Shown: positions 1 through 4,201 of the stretch, piece by piece
Numbering within the stretch: position 1 is the first letter of the stretch
How the letters are laid out: the number at the start of each line of letters is the position of its first letter
Source of the DNA: Actinomycetales bacterium
GTDB taxonomy: Bacteria > Actinomycetota > Actinomycetes > Actinomycetales > JAHECE01
Reading direction: 5' to 3'
Assembly: GCA_024641895.1 (NCBI GenBank)
Contig: JAHECE010000161.1
Span: forward strand, 1 to 5,190
Length of the DNA: 5,190 bases
Program-made: the position numbers and the translations under genes
Notes under the pieces: generated by a model
Database searches by the model: none
The model's input: only the letters and a program-made list of their open reading frames with translations
Told to the model about the DNA's origin: nothing

Positions 1-7
1 AACCGCG

Positions 8-322
8 TCAAGCCTTCAGGTGCTCCTCGGCCTCGGCGGTCGCGACCAGGTCCTGGTAGTCGGGGTGCCGGTCGATCCACCCGCGCACCATCACGCAACG
101 CGGCACGACAGCCCGGGTCCCGTCCGCGCGCACGTCGTCGAGCGCGTAGCGGATCAGCACCTGGGCCAGACCCTTGCCGCGGAACTGCGGCTCCACCTCG
201 GTGTGGAAGAAGATGATGCGTCCCGGGGCAAGCCTGAACTCGGCGATCCCGGCGAGCTCGCCGTCCGACCACACCTCGTACCGCCGCTCGTCGGGATTGA
301 CACGGACGTCGACGTCAACCAT
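8..322 (-). CDS. Minimal GNAT-family N-acetyltransferase (COG2388/NATD1 type)
   Basis: This 104-residue protein has the pattern of the very small GNAT family that includes human NATD1 and Arabidopsis At1g77540. Such proteins are predicted to transfer an acetyl group from acetyl-CoA to an unknown acceptor in the cytoplasm. Visible features are the beta-hairpin with an acidic GELAG turn (21-25), FFHTEV (38-43), the acetyl-CoA pyrophosphate-binding loop QFRGKGLAQVL (46-56), and the family C-terminal signature PRC followed by HPDY (74-76, 86-89). His40 and Cys76 sit where, from memory, catalytic residues were proposed for the Arabidopsis homologue. The usual Pro after that Cys is Val here. The length is normal for the family, which is about 90-110 residues. 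The start is uncertain. ATG at 322 gives the family's usual N-terminus but lacks a well-placed Shine-Dalgarno. An in-frame TTG at 334 has GGAG 5 nt upstream, and an in-frame GTG lies at 370. The gene follows the ScyD-like gene by 79 bp. The substrate cannot be inferred. Confidence 0.86.
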   Translation of the reverse strand: MVDVDVRVNPDERRYEVWSDGELAGIAEFRLAPGRIIFFHTEVEPQFRGKGLAQVLIRYALDDVRADGTRAVVPRCVMVRGWIDRHPDYQDLVATAEAEEHLKA

Positions 323-324
323 GC

Positions 325-356
325 GCCGAGACAACCACGCTCCGTGGGGGCTCGGC
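325..356 (-). other. Possible two-part stem-loop in the leader of the GNAT gene
   Basis: On the minus strand GCCGAG (356-351) can pair with CTCGGC (330-325). Inside it CCACG (347-343) can pair with CGTGG (339-335) around a GAG loop. The two stems are separated by a 3/4-nt internal loop. The structure ends 2 nt before the ATG at 322 and contains the only GGAG sequence near that start. It could sequester the ribosome site, act as a weak terminator for the upstream gene (whose stop is at 402), or be chance in GC-rich DNA. It has no T-tract. Confidence 0.35.
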
Positions 357-401
357 AAGGCAGGGGGCACCCGACCAACCGCGGGCAGCGACGCCCCTCG
401 G

Positions 402-1466
402 CTACCTCAGGAAGATCGACACGACCTCGCCCGTGCCTGGCACGAAGGAGAAGCCGGCCGCCACGTACAGGGCGCCGTCGGCGAACTCGACAGCGCTCGG
501 CCGGGATACCAGCCGGAACGTGATGGGAGAGTCCGCGTTCGCGATGGAGATCTGCCCACCGAGCGACTCAGCGACGTAGATGGTGCCGTCCGGCGCGACA
601 GCAAGGTCGATCGCGCCCCGGAAGCCGCTCGCCACCTCTTCGACGTCGCCGGTCTCGGGGTCGACCGCGAAGACCGACCCGAGAGCGGCGAGCGCTCCGC
701 CGCCCGGCATGGTCGTGACGTAGAGGAGCCCGTCCGGGCCGACCTCGACGTCGGTGGGCGCCGGCTCGAACGCGTAGGTGGAGCCGATGGCGCAGCCCGG
801 GAGCCCCTGCGACGCCGCCAGGGCGGCCGTGACCTTGACCGCGACGGGCGGGAGCACCGCGATCGTCGACATCGCACCCGTGCGCGTGACGCGAACGAGG
901 GCGTCGCCCGCGTTGTCCGCGACCACGCGCGTGCCGTCCGCGAGGACCGCAATCGCCGCGGCCTTGGAGGTGACCCTGCCCGTGTAAGGCAGACCCCCAC
1001 CCGGCAGCGCACCCGTGGGCCGGATATCGGCTGCGCACTCCGCCGCCAGGTCCTGGAAGCCGTAGGAGTTCACCGCGTCCGGGTTGCGGATGGACTCGTA
1101 CAGCATCGTGTCAGCGAGCGTCCGGGTTCCCCCGTCCGCGAGGACGGCCTCGACGGTGCCCGCCCCCGCTCCGCTGCCGTGGGTGTAGACGACCGCGCCG
1201 CGGTCGTCCACGGCCACGCCGGTCACCGGCGTGGCGGACTTCACGATCGGGACCGCCGTCCCGGTGCTCACCTCGAGCAGGGACCCCGGCACGAGCTGGG
1301 TGGCATACACGGACCCGTCCCGGTCCACCGCGAGGCCGGAGACGGCGGTGAGGCCGGAGGCGATGACGACCGCTCCGCTGGAGGCGCCCGCCGGGCCGGC
1401 GGCGACTCCGGACACCGCGCCGAGGGCCACGGCGGCGAGCAGGGCACTGAGCCGTGCTGCCTTCAT
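402..1466 (-). CDS. Secreted ScyD/ScyE-family beta-propeller protein
   Basis: This 354-residue protein begins with a signal peptide: basic MKAARLSALL, a hydrophobic Ala/Val core, and an AGA site suggesting cleavage near 28/29. It should therefore be exported. The mature part shows about six NHL-like blade motifs of the form xxVxxDGxxYV: GLAVDRDGSVYAT (44-56), 83-96, 171-185, DVEVGPDGLLYVTT (239-252), DLAVAPDGTIYVAE (287-300) and 325-337. This fits a six-bladed propeller. The stretch QGLPGCAIGSTYAFEP followed by PTDVEVGPDG (220-246) matches what I know of actinobacterial proteins annotated ScyD/ScyE, a name taken from the cyanobacterial scytonemin cluster. No scytonemin genes are nearby, so a pigment role should not be assumed. 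Cys144 and Cys225 are the only cysteines and could form a disulfide. ATG 1466 is chosen over the longer reading from 1595 because AGGGGG lies 7 nt upstream and the signal peptide starts there. The molecular function is unknown. Confidence 0.87.
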   Translation of the reverse strand: MKAARLSALLAAVALGAVSGVAAGPAGASSGAVVIASGLTAVSGLAVDRDGSVYATQLVPGSLLEVSTGTAVPIVKSATPVTGVAVDDRGAVVYTHGSGAGAGTVEAVLADGGTRTLADTMLYESIRNPDAVNSYGFQDLAAECAADIRPTGALPGGGLPYTGRVTSKAAAIAVLADGTRVVADNAGDALVRVTRTGAMSTIAVLPPVAVKVTAALAASQGLPGCAIGSTYAFEPAPTDVEVGPDGLLYVTTMPGGGALAALGSVFAVDPETGDVEEVASGFRGAIDLAVAPDGTIYVAESLGGQISIANADSPITFRLVSRPSAVEFADGALYVAAGFSFVPGTGEVVSIFLR

Positions 1467-1511
1467 CGCTGCACCCCCTGTCACGCGCGCTGGGCGCGGA
1501 CCTGCCGGGCC

Positions 1512-1534
1512 CGTCCAGATGTGATCGTCCAGAT
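1512..1534 (-). repeat. 9-bp tandem direct repeat in the ScyD-like gene leader
   Basis: CGTCCAGAT occurs at 1512-1520 and again at 1526-1534 (plus-strand reading), separated by GTGAT. This is a perfect 9-bp direct repeat with a 14-bp period, 46-68 nt upstream of the start codon at 1466. It could be a regulator-binding site. It overlaps the AT-richer patch at 1531-1547. Confidence 0.6.
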
Positions 1535-1539
1535 AGATA

Positions 1540-1568
1540 ACGATAAGGCAACGCATCGCCCTCCCCAA
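1540..1568 (-). promoter_or_regulatory. Weak candidate promoter for the ScyD-like gene
   Basis: On the minus strand TTGGGG (1568-1563) is followed after 17 bp by TATCGT (1545-1540), within the only AT-richer patch of this gap. TATCTA (1539-1534) is an alternative -10. Transcription would start near 1533 and give a leader of about 65-70 nt that contains the direct repeats. The -35 match is poor, so this rests mainly on position and local base composition. Confidence 0.3.
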
Positions 1569-1590
1569 AGCCCTCGGTCCCACGCGTTGC
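1548..1590. repeat. 7-bp inverted repeat flanking the candidate -35 region
   Basis: GCAACGC (1548-1554) and GCGTTGC (1584-1590) are exact reverse complements separated by 29 bp, about 36 bp centre to centre. They bracket the candidate -35 of the ScyD-like gene. This could be paired operator half-sites, or chance. Confidence 0.35.
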
Positions 1591-1610
1591 ACCACACGGC
1601 CGCATCATCA

Positions 1611-1650
1611 GGGCGCGGAGAACTGCGGTCGCTGCGGAAACGTTCTGCCC
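1611..1650 (-). terminator. Possible bulged hairpin after the DUF2254 gene
   Basis: Just 3 nt past the DUF2254 stop codon, GGGC plus AGAAC (1650-1642 on the minus strand) can pair with GTTCT (1623-1619) and GCCC (1614-1611). The pairing leaves a 4-nt bulge and an 18-nt loop. The stem is only 5+4 bp and there is no T-tract, so this is a weak terminator candidate. Confidence 0.22.
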
Positions 1651-1652
1651 GG

Positions 1653-2963
1653 TCAGGCCAGCCGCTCCCGGAAGCGCGCGATCTCCGACTGGAGTGCACG
1701 CTCCTCGTCGATCACTTGGGCGAGATCGGCAGGCTGGGCGGTCTCGCGGCGAGCATCGTCGGCGATGATGCGCGCCTGCTCGGCGATCGCGTCCAGCCTG
1801 GCGGCGTCGGACCGCGCGATGTGCGCGCAGTGGTCGAGCAGGCGCAGGAGCCCTGTCGAGATCGTCGGCTCCGAGCTTCCGTAGCGCCGGATGAGGCCGC
1901 ACATCTTCGCCAGGTACTGACCGAAGACCCGGCTCGGCACGACCACGACGGCGGGACCGGCCGGGTCACGCGCCACCCGGGGACCAAGCGGGTGCCGCGC
2001 CATCGCGCCGAAGATCACCGTGAGGTGGTGGATCGCCTGCACGGCCGTGTAGGGGTCGTTGACCGCCGGCGAGAGGGCCTTGGAGGCGACGTCGACGAGC
2101 TGGCGGATGCCCATCGCGACGTCCTGCTGGCGGGTCCGCTCGAAGCCGATGCCGACGTCCTGGGCCAAGCCCCGCTCGACGGCCTCGAGGTCGGGTGCCG
2201 GGTCGTCGGGGCGGGGCGTCCACACGTAGGCGAGCGGGCTGCCCTCGGCGATGTGCTGGCCCACACCCTGCGTGAGGGCGATGCCGACGCGGTGCTCGAT
2301 CGCCAGCGGCAGGAGCAGCTCGGGGTGCGTGGTCTGGACATACCCCGAGGACGTCGCGGGAACCCCGATCGCCCAGGACGGCGGGACCGGGGGATTCAGG
2401 TCCACGTCGGTCGGGCTCGACCTGATGACCGAGAGCGCCTCCTTCTCGACCCGCCGCATGATGGCCTCGACCTGCAGCGAGTGGGAGAGGTGGTCGGCGA
2501 AGTAGACCACCATGCCCATGCTCGCGAACAGCAGCACGATGGCGCCGCTCACGGCGAGCCTCGGGTAGTCCTCGGGGTCCGACCCGACTCCGACCGTGAA
2601 GAGCAGCGCCCCGCAGTAGGCGAAGGTGGCCAGGAAGACGCTGAGCGCCACCTGGTTCGGGCGGTCCCGGAGGAAGTTGCGGAGCAGCCGAGGTGAGAAC
2701 TGGGTGGACGAGAGCTGAAGGGCGACAACGCTGAGGCCGAGCACCAGCGCGATGACGGTGACGACCGTGCCGGTGATCCCGAAGAGGAGGTTGCGCGCGT
2801 CGGCGGCGCTGCCCTGGAAGGCGGCGCGCGCAAGCGCCGTCCCCGCTGCAGGATCCAGCCGGGAGACAGCGACGCTCAGGAGGACCGCGACGTTGCCGGC
2901 GGCGAACGGCATGATCCACAGCGCTCCGCCCGCGTACTCGCGGACAGCCTCGCGGCGCACCAT
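1653..2963 (-). CDS. DUF2254-domain membrane protein
   Basis: This 436-residue protein matches the uncharacterised DUF2254 family (PF10011). It has four hydrophobic segments, near residues 13-34, 59-82, 104-125 and 134-155, then a long hydrophilic region of about 280 residues that is probably cytoplasmic. Two family hallmarks are visible. One is LSSTQFSPRLLRNFLRDRPNQ (84-104) after the second membrane segment. The other is GIRQLVDVASKALSPAVNDPYTA (285-307), the family's conserved ALSPxxNDPxTA motif. SSGYVQ (205-210) begins another conserved block. The C-terminal 50 residues are charged and probably helical. Start 2963 is chosen because AGGAGG lies 7 nt upstream. The longer reading from ATG 3020 would begin inside an inverted repeat with no good ribosome site. 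The length is typical of the family. No function is established that I know of, so a transport or stress role would be a guess. Neighbouring genes do not help. Confidence 0.92.
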   Translation of the reverse strand: MVRREAVREYAGGALWIMPFAAGNVAVLLSVAVSRLDPAAGTALARAAFQGSAADARNLLFGITGTVVTVIALVLGLSVVALQLSSTQFSPRLLRNFLRDRPNQVALSVFLATFAYCGALLFTVGVGSDPEDYPRLAVSGAIVLLFASMGMVVYFADHLSHSLQVEAIMRRVEKEALSVIRSSPTDVDLNPPVPPSWAIGVPATSSGYVQTTHPELLLPLAIEHRVGIALTQGVGQHIAEGSPLAYVWTPRPDDPAPDLEAVERGLAQDVGIGFERTRQQDVAMGIRQLVDVASKALSPAVNDPYTAVQAIHHLTVIFGAMARHPLGPRVARDPAGPAVVVVPSRVFGQYLAKMCGLIRRYGSSEPTISTGLLRLLDHCAHIARSDAARLDAIAEQARIIADDARRETAQPADLAQVIDEERALQSEIARFRERLA

Positions 2964-2970
2964 CGCCCGA

Positions 2971-2976
2971 CCTCCT
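2971..2976 (-). promoter_or_regulatory. Shine-Dalgarno site of the DUF2254 gene
   Basis: AGGAGG on the minus strand, 7 nt before ATG 2963. It is the strongest ribosome site in the window and decides the start in favour of 2963 over the upstream ATG at 3020. Confidence 0.85.
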
Positions 2977-3006
2977 GGAGACCCCGGGCGCTCCGTGTCT
3001 CGTCGC

Positions 3007-3035
3007 GGTGGGACGCCCATGGCAAGCGTCCCACC
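3007..3035 (-). repeat. Perfect 10-bp inverted repeat between the VOC and DUF2254 genes
   Basis: GGTGGGACGC (3007-3016) and GCGTCCCACC (3026-3035) are exact reverse complements around a 9-nt spacer that contains CCATGG. It lies 60 nt past the VOC stop and 44 nt before the DUF2254 start. As RNA it would form a strong GC stem. It could be a terminator of the VOC gene without a U-tract, as is common in high-GC bacteria, or an operator or leader hairpin for DUF2254. A 43-nt remainder leaves little room for a separate promoter below it, which favours a role in the DUF2254 leader. Confidence 0.8.
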
Positions 3036-3071
3036 TGCAAGGCGACTGCGCGGGTGTACGACCGCCGTGAA

Positions 3072-3084
3072 CCGCGGCCCGCGG
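3072..3084 (-). terminator. Short GC hairpin after the VOC gene
   Basis: CCGCG (3072-3076) and CGCGG (3080-3084) can form a 5-bp stem with a 3-nt loop, 10 nt past the VOC stop codon at 3095. There is no T-tract. In DNA this GC-rich the stem could be chance. Confidence 0.2.
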
Positions 3085-3094
3085 GAGGGCGCCG

Positions 3095-3472
3095 CTACCT
3101 CGAGGTCACGGAGAGGATGTTGCCGTCCGGGTCGTCGAACCAGACGCTGCGCATCTCACCCATGGTGGCGACGCCGTCCTCCCACGTGATTCCTTCGTAC
3201 TCGAAGGTCTGGAAGACGAGGCCCTTCTCGCGCAGCGCGGCGACCTCCTCGTCGAACTTGTCCGCGGGGACGTCGAACCCGGCCGCGGTCGCCTTGTTCG
3301 TGCCGGCGTACGCGGACAGGTAGACGAGGGCGCCGGTACCGTCGCCGGCGCGAATCCCCAGGCCCTCCATCGACTCCTCGACGGTGAAGCCGAGGACGTT
3401 CTCGTAGAAGTCGCGCGCCCGGTCGAGGTCGGACACCGCGAGGGCAGTGAAAAGGGGGAACTCGGCGAGCAT
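3095..3472 (-). CDS. VOC-family (glyoxalase/bleomycin-resistance fold) protein, probably metal-free
   Basis: This 125-residue protein has the two beta-alpha-beta-beta-beta modules of the vicinal oxygen chelate superfamily. The first module opens with FTALAVSDLDRARDFYENVLGF (8-29). The second starts after the linker AYAGTNKATAAGFDV (54-68) and ends in WFDDPDGNILSV (111-122). At the three positions where metal-dependent members carry His/Gln, His and Glu, this protein appears to have Phe8, Ala63 and Ser121. Glyoxalase- or dioxygenase-type metal catalysis is therefore unlikely, and a ligand-binding or other role is more plausible. The AGTNKATAAGF-type linker occurs in many bacterial VOC proteins of unknown substrate. 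Two ATGs are adjacent. The second (3472) sits 4 nt from GGGAGG and the first (3475) only 1 nt, so 3472 is preferred. The gene has its own promoter at 3522-3550. No enzyme activity can be named. Confidence 0.9.
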   Translation of the reverse strand: MLAEFPLFTALAVSDLDRARDFYENVLGFTVEESMEGLGIRAGDGTGALVYLSAYAGTNKATAAGFDVPADKFDEEVAALREKGLVFQTFEYEGITWEDGVATMGEMRSVWFDDPDGNILSVTSR

Positions 3473-3476
3473 CATG

Positions 3477-3482
3477 CCTCCC
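3477..3482 (-). promoter_or_regulatory. Shine-Dalgarno site of the VOC gene
   Basis: GGGAGG on the minus strand. Its spacing is 1 nt to ATG 3475 and 4 nt to ATG 3472, which favours the second of the two adjacent start codons. Confidence 0.7.
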
Positions 3483-3494
3483 GGGCGGACCGGG

Positions 3495-3511
3495 CGACCG
3501 TCGTCCGGTCG
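3495..3511 (-). repeat. 6-bp inverted repeat in the VOC gene leader
   Basis: CGACCG (3495-3500) and CGGTCG (3506-3511) are exact reverse complements with a 5-nt spacer. With transcription predicted to begin near 3515, the repeat would lie at about +5 to +21. It could be a repressor site or a 5' leader hairpin 12 nt upstream of the Shine-Dalgarno. Confidence 0.5.
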
Positions 3512-3521
3512 GCCAAGTTCG

Positions 3522-3550
3522 ACGTTAGTCCCTTGACAACGGGCGGTCAA
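3522..3550 (-). promoter_or_regulatory. Predicted sigma-70-type promoter of the VOC gene
   Basis: On the minus strand TTGACC (3550-3545) is followed after exactly 17 bp by TAACGT (3527-3522). This fits the TTGAC and TAnnnT pattern of actinobacterial housekeeping promoters. Transcription would start near 3515, giving a leader of about 40 nt. The inverted repeat at 3533-3550 overlaps the -35. Confidence 0.6.
3533..3550. repeat. TTGAC-N8-GTCAA inverted repeat over the VOC -35 box
   Basis: TTGAC (3533-3537) and GTCAA (3546-3550) are exact reverse complements with an 8-nt spacer. They overlap the predicted -35 and half of the promoter spacer, the usual place for a repressor operator. Part of the symmetry is inherent to the -35 hexamer, so the evidence is moderate. 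Confidence 0.4.
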
Positions 3551-3574
3551 TGCCCTCCTGGCGCCAAGCATCGA

Positions 3575-3590
3575 CCCGCCGTCGCGCGGG
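3575..3590 (-). terminator. Possible terminator hairpin of the pit-DUF47 operon
   Basis: CCCGC (3575-3579) and GCGGG (3586-3590) can form a 5-bp all-GC stem with a 6-nt loop, 2 nt past the DUF47 stop codon. There is no T-tract. Position supports a terminator but stem length does not. Confidence 0.28.
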
Positions 3591-3592
3591 GC

Positions 3593-4201
3593 CTACGCCT
3601 CCTTCACGACGGCGTACCAGATGCGGTCGGCGACGGCCTCGATCCGCTCGCCCACCTCCAGCACCCGCCGGTAGACCTCGCGCTGGGCCACCACGTGCCG
3701 GAGGTCCGGCTCCGTCAGGAGCTCGCGCATCGCGACGCGGTAGGTCTTCTCCATCCGGCGCTCGGCGGCGATGGCGGCGTCGGCCGACTCCGTGGCCTCC
3801 GTGCCGCTCGACAGGAGCGCGCCGAAGCCCGCGGCCAGGTGTCGCACGCCGTCGGCGGCCGCATCCGCCATCGCGGCAGCCGCCGCGTCGGGCCGGACGT
3901 CGAGCAGCCCTGCCTCACGGACCACGTCCTTCGCGTGGTTCAGGACGGAGTCCAGGAGCTCGGACAGGGCGTAGAGGTCCTCCTGCGGAAGCGGCGTGCT
4001 GAACGCGGCCCGCAGCTCGCTCACCAGCCGGCGACGATGCTCGTCGGCCTCGTGCTCGCTGTCCCGCACCCTCTGCGCCGCCGTCAGGTCTCCGTGCGCC
4101 CACGCGGCGAAAGCGGCCAGTCCCACCGCGGTGACCTCGGCCTGCGCGCGCAGCGTGGCGAGCACGTCGGGGGTGTGCGGGAGGAACCAGTGCTTCGTCA
4201 C
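3593..4201 (-). CDS. DUF47/PhoU-like Pit accessory protein
   Basis: This 202-residue, largely helical protein matches the DUF47 family (PF01865, PhoU-like), whose genes commonly sit beside pit phosphate transporters. By analogy it is a cytoplasmic protein that modulates Pit activity; this is family knowledge, not shown here. Visible features are the acidic RDSEHEADEHRRRLVSEL (46-63), which recalls the ExxxD metal-binding motif of PhoU helical bundles. EDLYALSELLDSVLNHAKD (74-92) follows. The C-terminal helix ERIEAVADRIWYAVVK (185-200) is also typical. The length is normal for the family, about 200-215. The start is GTG 4201, whose last two bases begin the pit TGA (GTGA overlap). GGAGG lies 8 nt upstream, inside the end of pit. 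This frame stays open a long way upstream opposite pit, but that part reads as an Arg/Gly-rich shadow. Expression should be coupled to pit. Confidence 0.94.
   Translation of the reverse strand: MTKHWFLPHTPDVLATLRAQAEVTAVGLAAFAAWAHGDLTAAQRVRDSEHEADEHRRRLVSELRAAFSTPLPQEDLYALSELLDSVLNHAKDVVREAGLLDVRPDAAAAAMADAAADGVRHLAAGFGALLSSGTEATESADAAIAAERRMEKTYRVAMRELLTEPDLRHVVAQREVYRRVLEVGERIEAVADRIWYAVVKEA

Noticed and set aside
402..1466. Scytonemin biosynthesis role
   Set aside because: Only the family name suggests it. No other scytonemin gene is present, and similar proteins are widespread in non-photosynthetic actinobacteria.
1531..1547. Fur or Zur box based on the GATA-type repeats
   Set aside because: The repeats are tandem rather than the expected palindrome, and the match to any known consensus is too loose to name a regulator.
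1467..1595. N-terminal extension of the ScyD-like protein from the start at 1595
   Set aside because: It would bury the signal peptide 43 residues inside the protein and translate the repeat-rich leader. AGGGGG before 1466 supports the shorter form.
174..2696. Very long plus-strand open frame (840 codons) lying opposite the GNAT, ScyD-like and DUF2254 genes
   Set aside because: Its translation is dominated by Arg, Gly, Asp, Val and His with no domain pattern, and it crosses three well-supported minus-strand genes and their gaps. Long stop-free antisense frames are expected in DNA this GC-rich.
2964..3020. N-terminal extension of DUF2254 from ATG 3020
   Set aside because: The added 19 residues are Pro/Arg/Gly-rich with no family resemblance, the ATG sits in the loop of the inverted repeat, and AGGAGG is ideally placed for 2963.
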